Source: Marinobacter sp. ELB17 (GTDB lineage Bacteria > Pseudomonadota > Gammaproteobacteria > Pseudomonadales > Oleiphilaceae). From it: a stretch of DNA of 64,000 bases. A program made the position numbers and the translations under genes. The DNA lies in assembly GCF_000169375.1 (NCBI RefSeq), contig NZ_AAXY01000003.1:1-64000 (forward strand). Direction: 5' to 3'. Positions 17,848 through 25,496 of this stretch are shown here, piece after piece; positions within the stretch are counted from its first letter, which is position 1; every line of letters starts with the position of its first letter. Under the pieces are notes generated by a model, which worked only from the letters and a program-made list of their open reading frames with translations, was not told the DNA's origin and did no database searches.

Positions 17848-17945
17848 GGGCTGTTGACGCTTCATTAAATCGCAGCACTAGCACCTTCGTTTTTAATCTG
17901 TCCGCGAATCTTTTCAATGTCATAACCTATGTCCTGTGCCGAAGT
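17848..17945 (-). mobile_element. second IS5-type remnant, inverted
   Basis: On the minus strand about 25 codons match an IS5-type transposase (GYDIEKIRGQIKNEGASAAI, stop at 17865), followed within 7 bases by the terminal repeat GTCAACAGCCC (17858-17848 read on the minus strand) and CTAG. The last part of the transposase present in the plus-strand copy is missing here. Together the two copies bracket the chimeric pseudogene block with their right ends facing inward. Confidence 0.6.
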
Positions 17946-18033
17946 GACGGGTGTCGTTGGACACAGTTATCCAGCAAGCACCGAAAAATGATGGTGACAG
18001 GCACCGCCACTAAATTAGGTACTCCCTTAGCCC

Positions 18034-18081
18034 GAGGAGCGGAGGAGCGGAGGAGCGGAGGAGCGGAGGAGCGGAGGAGCT
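18034..18081. repeat. 8-bp tandem repeat, six copies
   Basis: GAGGAGCG repeated five times plus a sixth copy ending in T instead of G. The array lies in non-coding sequence between the inverted IS remnant and the end of the lrp-like gene. Octamer arrays of this kind often vary in copy number by slippage. Confidence 0.9.
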
Positions 18082-18136
18082 GGCGATCAGAACGGGAGTG
18101 ACTCGATTGGTGCAAGTACACTGCTTGATCGGACCT

Positions 18137-18625
18137 TTAACTGACCGCTCGGTCGGTCAAGGATTTGATGTCCAGCTCCTGACCTTCTTTACAGGTTTCC
18201 ATAACGATATAGCTGCGTGAGTCCTTAACGCCGGGCAACGCCAGTATCGTCTCACCAAGCAAGGTCCGGTATTGTTCAATATCGGCGACGCGGGCTTTGA
18301 TGAGGTAGTCAAAGTTGCCGGAAACTAGATGGCACTCCTGAATTTCCGGCACGCAGATGGCGGCCTGTTTGAACTGGGCAAACACGTCGGGGCCGGTTCG
18401 GGTCAGACTGACCTCAACAAAGACCACGAGCCCCATTCCCAATCTTCCTGCGTGCAGAGTGGCTCGGTAGTGCTTGATATAGCCATCCCTTTCGAGCTTG
18501 CGAACTCTTTCAAGACAAGGGGTTGGGCTCAGATTTACTCGGTTGGACAACTCATGGTTGGTAACTCGGGCATTGGTCTGCAGTTCGTCTAAAATGGCCA
18601 AATCGATGCGATCGAGTTTTCTCAT
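18137..18625 (-). CDS. Lrp/AsnC family transcriptional regulator
   Basis: A 162-residue protein with an N-terminal winged helix-turn-helix (LDRIDLAILDELQ ... LSPTPCLERVRKLERDGYI) and a C-terminal RAM ligand-binding domain (PEIQECHLVSGNFDYLIKARV). The start at 18625 is preferred because AAGGTGAT precedes it and homology begins there. It is divergent from alanine dehydrogenase with 187 bases between, so it probably senses an amino acid and controls ald, the usual local-regulator arrangement. The C-terminus is slightly longer than Lrp. Confidence 0.88.
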   Translation of the reverse strand: MRKLDRIDLAILDELQTNARVTNHELSNRVNLSPTPCLERVRKLERDGYIKHYRATLHAGRLGMGLVVFVEVSLTRTGPDVFAQFKQAAICVPEIQECHLVSGNFDYLIKARVADIEQYRTLLGETILALPGVKDSRSYIVMETCKEGQELDIKSLTDRAVS

Positions 18626-18812
18626 ATCACCTTGCCTTTCGCTTAGACATAGCTTCAAAGCAGTTAGTCATGCTGTTTTACGTGAAAATAAAGATGAATC
18701 TAGCGGTTTCTGGAGGATAATAAGCATTTAATTCTGCTGCGTCTATATACACTTATACTCTTGCTGTGGCTCATGGGTCACCGGTAAACGTTGCCTGAAT
18801 AGGAGAGTGAAT

Positions 18813-19937
18813 ATGATTATTGGTGTACCAAAGGAAATTAAGAATAATGAATTCCGCGTTGGTTTAGGGCCCGAAGCTGTCCACGAGTTAGTTGCCCACG
18901 GTCATCATGTGGTGGTTCAGGCCAGTGCCGGTGCGGGCATTGATTTTACGGATGAGCAATACCTGGCTGCCGGTGCAAGTCTTGTGGCTTCTGCGGAGGA
19001 AGTGTTTGAGCAGGCTGAACTGATCGTAAAAGTAAAAGAACCCCAACCCAGCGAGCGAGCGTTGCTTCGCTCTCACCATACGTTGTTTACCTACCTGCAC
19101 CTTGCCCCGGATGTTGCGCAAACCAAAGAGCTGTTGGAGAGCGGGGCCACCTGCATTGCGTATGAGACCGTGACCGACGGAAAAGGCGGTTTGCCGTTGC
19201 TGGCCCCGATGTCGGAAGTTGCCGGGCGTATGAGCATCCAAGCTGGGGCTCGGTGTCTGGAAAAATCTCAGAATGGTCGAGGTTTGTTGTTGGGTGGCGT
19301 GCCCGGGGTGCAGGCGGCGACGGTGGCGATCATTGGTGGTGGCGTGGTGGGCTTCGCTGCGACGCAGATGGCGGTGGGCATGGGCGCTCGCGTACTGGTG
19401 CTGGATAAGTCCATGGAGGTGCTAAGACGCTTTGATGCGATTTTTGGAAACCGGGTTCAGACCTTGTTTTCCTGTGCCAAGACGGTTGAGGAAGCGGTAC
19501 TGCAAGCGGATGTTGTCATTGGTAGTGTGCTGATTCCGGGGGCGGCGGCGCCTAAGCTGGTGACTCGTGAGCTGATATCAAGAATGAAGCCAGGTTCAGT
19601 GGTCGTGGATGTTGCCATTGACCAGGGCGGCTGCTTTGAAACGTCAAAACCGACCACTCATGCCGATCCCACCTATGTGGTGGACGGTGTGGTGCATTAC
19701 TGCGTTGCCAATATGCCCGGAGCCGTTGCCCGAACGTCTACTTATGCCCTTAACAATGCGACTCTGCCTTATGTGTTGCAGATCGCCAATAAAGGCCCGC
19801 GCAAGGCCCTGGAAGACAATGAACACCTACTGAATGGGCTAAACGTAGTGAAAGGCCAGCTTACCTGTCCATCTGTAGGCGTTGCGCAAAGCATCGAGTC
19901 CATAAGTCCGACACAGGGACTGAAGTTGATCGATTGA
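18813..19937 (+). CDS. ald: alanine dehydrogenase
   Basis: A 374-residue cytoplasmic enzyme that interconverts L-alanine and pyruvate plus ammonia with NAD. Full-length match: IIGVPKEIKNNEFRVG at the start, the catalytic region around KVKEPQPSE, the NAD-binding GGGVVG near 175, DVAIDQGGCFETSKPTTH and a C-terminal LNNATLPY. The ATG at 18813 is preferred over GTG 18807 because AGGAGA lies 6 bases upstream of it. Divergent from the Lrp-type regulator, its probable controller. Confidence 0.93.
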   Translation: MIIGVPKEIKNNEFRVGLGPEAVHELVAHGHHVVVQASAGAGIDFTDEQYLAAGASLVASAEEVFEQAELIVKVKEPQPSERALLRSHHTLFTYLHLAPDVAQTKELLESGATCIAYETVTDGKGGLPLLAPMSEVAGRMSIQAGARCLEKSQNGRGLLLGGVPGVQAATVAIIGGGVVGFAATQMAVGMGARVLVLDKSMEVLRRFDAIFGNRVQTLFSCAKTVEEAVLQADVVIGSVLIPGAAAPKLVTRELISRMKPGSVVVDVAIDQGGCFETSKPTTHADPTYVVDGVVHYCVANMPGAVARTSTYALNNATLPYVLQIANKGPRKALEDNEHLLNGLNVVKGQLTCPSVGVAQSIESISPTQGLKLID

Positions 19938-19992
19938 GATAGCGCGCTAGTCAAGTAGTGTGACCCACCCGCACCGAGTTCGCTTTCGAGCG

Positions 19993-20027
19993 GTGGGCGC
20001 GCTGCTGGATTGGCTGACAGCGCCCAC
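19993..20027 (+). terminator. candidate terminator after ald
   Basis: A perfect 8-bp stem (GTGGGCGC / GCGCCCAC) 56 bases after the ald stop, followed by GGGTTTGC. The T tract is short, so efficiency is doubtful. Confidence 0.4.
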
Positions 20028-20058
20028 GGGTTTGCTTCAGCCTGGAACTCCCATCTTA

Positions 20059-22106
20059 TTAAGGAATTAACGCCAGCTCGGCATCACGCCCTTCGCGGCT
20101 AGGGCGAAGTTGCGGCAGGCCTTTTTGTTGACGGCGCAAGCCCAACCAGTACAGCAAAGGCGCCGCAATGAAGATCGATGGTTTTTGTCAGATCCAGCGC
20201 AATGGTCAAGGTTGCGGCGGCTGCAAAATGGGATTCAAAGCGAATCCACAAGTAGGCCAACATGCCGGCACCCGCCAGCAGAATCGCCAGAATCGTAGCA
20301 TCGGAAAAACCGCCGCTGACTTTCGGCCCGACCATGTCTACTTTCGGGAATTCGGCCGTTGGCGAAAGAGTGCGCACCGCGGTTTTCAGCGAGTCCACCA
20401 CGCTTTCTACCTTACTATCTGAATCACTCGCTGAATGATTCAGCACAGGCAAGCGCACCAGATACTGGCCTGCATCCGCCGGGCCTGACTCCTGAATCGC
20501 CGCACTGCCCAAGCCTGCAGTGGCCAGAGCCTGGCGCAGCTGCTCTACGCTGGTGTTTTCGGCCCGCACTTCCACCAGGGTGCCCCCGGTAAAGTCCACG
20601 CCGTATTGCAGTCCAGAACCAAAAAACAGCACGATGGAGCCGATCGACAGCAAGGCCGATAACGCCAAACCGATGAAACGGCCGCGCAGAAAATCAACAC
20701 CGCGCTCGGCCAATCGGTCCAGCGTTTTTATGCCTTGAATGGCCAGAGGCTGGCGACCCATGGCCCGCACCCGCCATTCCATCAACAAGCGGGTGACCGC
20801 AATGGCCGTGAACATCGACGTCAACAAACCAATGCCAATGGTGACGGCAAAACCGCGTACCGGGCCGCTGCCGAACATAAACAGTAAGCTGATAGCAATC
20901 AGCGTGGTCACGTTGGAATCCAGAATAGTGCTGTAAGCGCGGCTAAAACCCTGGCGCACCGCCATAGGGGCAGAAAGGCCGTTACGGGTTTCCTCACGGA
21001 TGCGCTCGTTAATCAGAATGTTAGCGTCTACCGCCATGCCAATGGTGAGGATAATACCGGCGATGCCGGGCAAGGTCAGCGTGGCGCCAAGCACGCTCAG
21101 CACACCGAATACCAGGCCTACGTTCACCGCCAGGCCGACACAGGCAATCACGCCCCAGCGGCCATAAAGGCCCAGCATAAAGGCGAATACCAAAGCAGCG
21201 CCCAGCAATCCGGTGCTTAAGCCCATGGCAATGGCATCGCTGCCCAAGTCTGGCCCGACGGTGCGTTCTTCGAGCACTTTTAACGGCACTGGCAAGGCGC
21301 CACCGCGCAGTAACAGGGCCAGGTTGCTGGCTTCGGCGCTGGTAAAACCACCACTAATTTCACCGCTGCCGCCTGCAATGGCACTGCGGATCACCGGCGC
21401 GGTGATCACTTTGCCGTCCAGCACCACCGCCAGCGGCCGGCCGATGTTAGCGCGGGTCATCTCGCCAAACTGGCGCGCGCCATTGCTGTCGAGTTTGAAG
21501 TTCACCACCGGTTGCCCGCTGTCAGAGTTAAAGCCTAGCTGAGCATCGCTAATGTGCTGGCCTTCCATCGCCACCCGCCGTTCCAGACTGTAGCGCTCGC
21601 CTTCCGCGCTGCCCGGCAGATTCATTAGCGCTTCGTTCTTGCCATTGGCAACCCAGTGAAAGGTCATTTTTGCGGTAGTACCGAGCAGTTTGCGAATACT
21701 GCTGGGGTCGGCCACGCCGGGCATCTGCACTAGAATGCCATCGTTGCCTTGGCGGGTTATGCTGGGTTCTACTAGGCCGCTTGCAGCTGCTCCGGCTTCT
21801 TCGCCATAACCACCACTGCGCCACTTTCAGCTTTTGGCCTGACACCGGTCACCCTGCGGCTACCAGCTTCGGCCCAAGCTCCTCCGCAATGGCGCGGGTT
21901 TCGGCATCAAACAGCTCGGCGGTGTCGGCCGCCAGCAACAGATGCGAGCCACCTTGCAAATCAAGGCCTAAAGATATTGTGGTACTGGTGTACCAGGCAG
22001 GAAGTTTAGCAACGGCTTGCGCTGGCAACAGATTTGGCAGCGCAGCTAACAGGCCCAACAGTATAACCAAGCCATAGACCAGAGCTCGGGCTTTCAAAGA
22101 TTTCAT
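20059..22106 (-). pseudogene. secD: SecDF fusion protein, broken by frameshifts and deletions
   Basis: SecD and SecF domains are encoded in one transcription unit. The first 85 codons (from ATG 22106) give TM1 and LGLDLQGGSHLLL, then stop at 21849. Reading resumes in other frames near 21840 (SGAVVVMAKKPEQLQ) and 21765 (VEPSITRQGNDGILVQMPG). It then runs as one 543-codon frame through SecD TM2-6 (IILTIGMAVDANILINERIRE) into the SecF P1 and TM1-2 (GVDFTGGTLVEV, IRFESHFAA). There a deletion removes most of the SecF core. The normal end (IFIAAPLLYWLGLRRQQ) is found in a third frame ending at 20059. At least three lesions. The cell presumably has a separate working secD-secF. Confidence 0.8.
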
Positions 22107-22205
22107 GGCACATCCTCACAGGCGACGCCTGCCGGCAGCTTTAGCAGCGGCGGGCAAGCGTAATAACGGGAATTTCGGGCAGTGCGAAAAACAGTCGTTA
22201 TGGCA

Positions 22206-22580
22206 TTAAGTCAGAGGAGGAGCCCGCAGAATGGGCCAGAAACTGGGGTGATGGCGAACGACATGCGCGGCAACAGGATGGAAAACCACCTCTTGGCTGC
22301 CGGACTGGGGCAATAACAGAGACAGCACTGACTCCCATGCAGAAGGCGTTGGCAAGTTGTCGCCGCTGTCGGGCGCTGGCGCCAAAAACCGCAAGCGACT
22401 GCCCTGATGGCTGGCCACCAGGGCCTGATCACTGTGGTTGATATAACCGAGGTCAGAGTTTGCAGCCGGGGCAGAAAAACCACTCAGCAACAACCCGAGA
22501 GCCAACACCGCCAGCAGCAACGACAACCCGTAACCGAAGCGCGCGGCTGGCAGCAAAGTTTGGGACTGGCGTGGTTGCAT
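22206..22580 (-). CDS. hypothetical protein with N-terminal membrane anchor
   Basis: A 124-residue frame with a hydrophobic stretch at about 17-38 that looks like a signal or anchor, then a polar region with Pro and His near the end (VAAHVVRHHPSFWPILRAP). No convincing ribosome-binding site before ATG 22580 and no family recognised. It lies between the broken secDF and the divergent TlpA gene. It may be a small membrane-anchored protein or not translated at all. Confidence 0.35.
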   Translation of the reverse strand: MQPRQSQTLLPAARFGYGLSLLLAVLALGLLLSGFSAPAANSDLGYINHSDQALVASHQGSRLRFLAPAPDSGDNLPTPSAWESVLSLLLPQSGSQEVVFHPVAAHVVRHHPSFWPILRAPPLT

Positions 22581-22753
22581 GGGGGTGTCTCGCTGGTTCA
22601 GCGACTAATATGGGGCCGGCGCTGTAAATCGTCAACTCATTGTTTTCACCATTGTAATAGAGTTTCGATTAAAGGCGGCTGCATCCAGCGGGGAACTCTC
22701 CGCACCGTTGCGAGTCACACCGCGCCAACTGCTGTCATTTTTGAGGAGTAAGG

Positions 22754-23566
22754 ATGCTTTCCGTAAATCTGGGGCCACTTAGCTTGCCCATGGGCCATCT
22801 GCTGCTGATATTCGCCTTCGTAGTGGCGCTGATAACCGGTGCTATAGCCGGGCGTAAAGAAGGTGTCCCCATCGCTAGCACCTTGGCGGATATTTTCCTG
22901 GTGGCCCTGCTGACAGCGCGCATTGGCTTTGTTGCGCTTTACTTTGAATATTACCGCGATGACCTGCTGGGCATTATTGATATTCGCGATGGCGGTTTCA
23001 GTGTGCTGGCCGGTATTGCCGGAGCGTTGGTGTTTATCGCCTGGCGCATGCGCCGGCACGCGCGAATACGCCGCCCACTGGCCATTGCCATGACAGCGGG
23101 CCTGATCAGTTGGGGCGCAATTGCCGGACTAATCGCCCTGATGGAGCAACAAACCGCCAGCCTGCCCCAAGCCAGCCTCGCCACTCTTGATGGCAAGCCC
23201 GTACAATTGTCTGAACTGGCTCCGGGCACGCCCATGGTGGTGAATCTGTGGGCCACCTGGTGCCCGCCCTGCATTCGAGAAATGCCGGTATTGGAACAGG
23301 CACAGAAAGATAATCCCGGTGTGGCCTTTGTTTTTGTAAATCAGGGTGAACAACCGGAAACGATTCGCCGTTTTATGCAAGAGCAGGGCTTAAGCTTGAC
23401 GAACCTGATGACTGATTTCGGTGGCAGTCTGGGCCGCAATACAGGCAGCCACGGCCTGCCCACTACCCTGTTCTATAACGCCGAAGGCCGCCAGGTAAAT
23501 GCCCAGATGGGCGAGTTGTCTAATGCCACACTGGCCCGCAGGCTCGAACAGTTTGAGGCTCCTTGA
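22754..23566 (+). CDS. Lgt-like membrane domain fused to TlpA-type thioredoxin
   Basis: A 270-residue protein in two halves. Residues 1-130 form about four helices resembling part of prolipoprotein diacylglyceryl transferase (LARIGFVALYFEYY region and DGGFSVLAGIAGAL at 79-92). Residues 138-265 are a TlpA/ResA-type thioredoxin with the redox motif WCPPC at 169-173 and a GLPTTLFY cis-Pro loop. The thioredoxin part should face the periplasm. The catalytic residues of a full Lgt are not all present, so lipoprotein modification is unlikely; the helices may serve to anchor or pass electrons. dsbG follows 39 bases downstream, so a joint disulfide-reductive or isomerase role is likely. GGAG precedes the ATG. 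Confidence 0.85.
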   Translation: MLSVNLGPLSLPMGHLLLIFAFVVALITGAIAGRKEGVPIASTLADIFLVALLTARIGFVALYFEYYRDDLLGIIDIRDGGFSVLAGIAGALVFIAWRMRRHARIRRPLAIAMTAGLISWGAIAGLIALMEQQTASLPQASLATLDGKPVQLSELAPGTPMVVNLWATWCPPCIREMPVLEQAQKDNPGVAFVFVNQGEQPETIRRFMQEQGLSLTNLMTDFGGSLGRNTGSHGLPTTLFYNAEGRQVNAQMGELSNATLARRLEQFEAP

Positions 23567-23605
23567 GCCGTGACCAATCTATCTGACACTTAAGGAGAAA
23601 CCGAC

Positions 23606-24451
23606 ATGGCCTTACCCGTTACCTCTACAAGCGCCACCTATACAGCTCGCGCACTTGCACCCCGGACACCGGGCCGCTGGCAACCATTGTTAGTGTCGGC
23701 TTTGGCCGCAGCCACTCTCGGCGCCAGTGGCATCGCCTTCGCCCAGGAAAGCTACCCGCCTGCGGTGCAGCTGTTGATTGACCGCGGCGTGTCCATTGCT
23801 GACAGTTTCGAAGCACCCGGCGGCCTGACCGGCTACGCCGGCGATATGCAGGGTCGGCCAGTCGCGTTTTACCTGACTCCTGACGGCAACCATATTATTG
23901 TGGGCCCGATGCTGAATGCCAGTGGTGACAACCTCACGGAACCAAAAATACAGGAACTGGTACAGGGGCCGCTGAACCAGAAAGCCTGGGCACAAATGGA
24001 AGATAGCGCATGGGTACTAGATGGCAGCGCCGATGCGTCGGTCATCGTGTATACCTTTACCGATCCCAACTGCCCTTACTGCCACCGTTTCCGCCAAGCC
24101 GCAGAGCCCTGGATTGACGCCGGCAAAGTGCAACTGCGCCACGTGATGGTGGGCATACTGCGCGAAGATAGCCTGTCTAAAGCCGCCACCATTCTGGGCG
24201 CAGACGACCCCCAGGCTGCCCTGCGTGACAACCAGAAAAGTTACAACAACGGCGGCATAGAGGTGAACCGCAAGCTGGTCAGTGCCAACAACAAACGCAT
24301 CACCGCCAACAACCGTTTGATGGGCGAACTGGGGCTGAGCGCCACCCCCAGCACCTATTACAAAGATGAAAATGGCCAAATACAGATGCAACAAGGCTTA
24401 CCACGCCCAGAAGACATGCCAACAGTGATGGGGAGTGCCCAGACCCAATGA
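23606..24451 (+). CDS. dsbG: DsbG-like periplasmic thiol:disulfide interchange protein
   Basis: A 281-residue periplasmic protein: long signal region (about 1-46, ending IAFAQ), a dimerisation domain (VQLLIDRGVSIADSFEAPGGLTGYAG, YLTPDGNHIIVGPML), and a thioredoxin domain with CPYC at 156-159 and an ATPST cis-Pro loop. It repairs or protects Cys residues of exported proteins and needs a reductant. The membrane TlpA-type protein encoded directly upstream is a candidate partner. TAAGGAG precedes ATG 23606. Confidence 0.87.
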   Translation: MALPVTSTSATYTARALAPRTPGRWQPLLVSALAAATLGASGIAFAQESYPPAVQLLIDRGVSIADSFEAPGGLTGYAGDMQGRPVAFYLTPDGNHIIVGPMLNASGDNLTEPKIQELVQGPLNQKAWAQMEDSAWVLDGSADASVIVYTFTDPNCPYCHRFRQAAEPWIDAGKVQLRHVMVGILREDSLSKAATILGADDPQAALRDNQKSYNNGGIEVNRKLVSANNKRITANNRLMGELGLSATPSTYYKDENGQIQMQQGLPRPEDMPTVMGSAQTQ

Positions 24452-24505
24452 CACTGTTAACCGGCCGTAGTAAACTGACCAAAATCCGGAATTTATGAAT
24501 ACCTC

Positions 24506-24550
24506 CGTATCCTGCTCCGCCATACAAAAGGATACGATGGTGTTTTTTTA
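24506..24550 (+). terminator. intrinsic terminator after dsbG
   Basis: An 8-bp stem (CGTATCCT / AGGATACG) followed by ATGGTG and seven T residues, 55 bases after the dsbG stop and ending about 15 bases before the nitroreductase start. It should separate the two units. Confidence 0.65.
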
Positions 24551-24564
24551 ACTTACGAGGCTCT

Positions 24565-25350
24565 ATGACTTCTATCGCACCCATCCCTTCAGAATCCGCA
24601 TCAGCATCGTCCTTCAACCCGGTGCTTGACCTGCTTAGCCGCCACCGCTCCATCCGCAAGTTCACTGACCAGAAAATTCCGGCCGAGCTGCTGTCTAATC
24701 TGCTGCACGCCAGCCAATGCGCCGCAACCTCCAGCCATGTGCAGGCTTACACGCTGATTCACGTGATTGATACCGCCAAGCGCGAGCGTTTGGTAGAGCT
24801 AACCGGTGGTCAAACCTATGTGGCTTCCGCATCGGACTTTTTTGTGTTCTGCGCCGATATGAAGCGCCCGACCGAAGCCGCAGCGCGGGCCGGTGCCGAA
24901 GTGATTACCGGCACCACCGAGCAGTTTTTGGTGGCTAGCATAGACGCTGCGTTGATGGCACAAAATTTGGTGGTGGCGGCGGAATCTGAAGGCTTGGGCA
25001 TCTGTTACATCGGTGGTATTCGTAACGACCCAGCCGCCGTCAGTGACCTGCTGGAATTGCCCGATCAGGTGTATCCGGTATTTGGTCTGTGCTTGGGTTA
25101 TCCAGATCAGGACCCGCAGGTAAAACCGCGCCTGCCGCTCAACGTCATTGTGAAAACTGACCGTTACAGCAGCGAGCAAGACAGCGAACTGATTGATGGC
25201 TTTGACGCCACTATGGAAACCTATTATCGCGAGCGCCTCGGCGGTAACAAAGCCAGCAATTGGTCGCAGCAGCTTAAGCCCCTGTTCACCAGCAAGCTGC
25301 GCCTGCATCTGAAAGAGTTTCTGGAAAAGCGCGGTTTGGGTCGGCAATAG
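24565..25350 (+). CDS. NfsA-like oxygen-insensitive NADPH nitro/flavin reductase
   Basis: A 261-residue cytoplasmic flavoprotein. LLSRHRSIRKFTDQKIP at the start, ASQCAATSSHVQAY, GLGICYIGGIRND and GLCLGYPDQDPQVKPRLP are typical of the NfsA/FRP group of FMN-dependent reductases, which reduce nitroaromatics, quinones or chromate using NADPH. Full length for the family (about 240-260). An intrinsic terminator lies directly upstream, so transcription must start close to the gene. Confidence 0.87.
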   Translation: MTSIAPIPSESASASSFNPVLDLLSRHRSIRKFTDQKIPAELLSNLLHASQCAATSSHVQAYTLIHVIDTAKRERLVELTGGQTYVASASDFFVFCADMKRPTEAAARAGAEVITGTTEQFLVASIDAALMAQNLVVAAESEGLGICYIGGIRNDPAAVSDLLELPDQVYPVFGLCLGYPDQDPQVKPRLPLNVIVKTDRYSSEQDSELIDGFDATMETYYRERLGGNKASNWSQQLKPLFTSKLRLHLKEFLEKRGLGRQ

Positions 25351-25366
25351 GCGGGATGGGAAGATC

Positions 25367-25488
25367 GGGGACAGATTTAAAATCTGTCCCCTTTCAGAAT
25401 AACAGCGTGGCGTCCAGCGACAGGTTTAAAATCTGTGCCCTTGGGAGTGTCGGCGCGGCATCTAGGGACAGGTTTTAAATCTGTCCCT
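25367..25488. repeat. triple palindromic repeat (REP-like), ~48-bp period
   Basis: Three near-identical palindromes at 25367-25391, 25417-25440 and 25464-25488, each with the core GACAG-rTTTaAAA-TCTGT and flanking GG/CC. Related spacers (for example TTGGGAGTgTC and TTGGGAGTaTC) make a tandem unit of about 48-49 bp. The array fills the gap between the convergent nitroreductase and ovoA genes, so it may act as a bidirectional terminator or mRNA 3' stabiliser. Confidence 0.85.
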
Positions 25489-25496
25489 TGGGAGTA

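Noticed and set aside
17990..18025. GGTGACAGGCACC motif near the octamer array as a REP element
   Set aside because: Only one imperfect copy, with no partner palindrome or transposase nearby.
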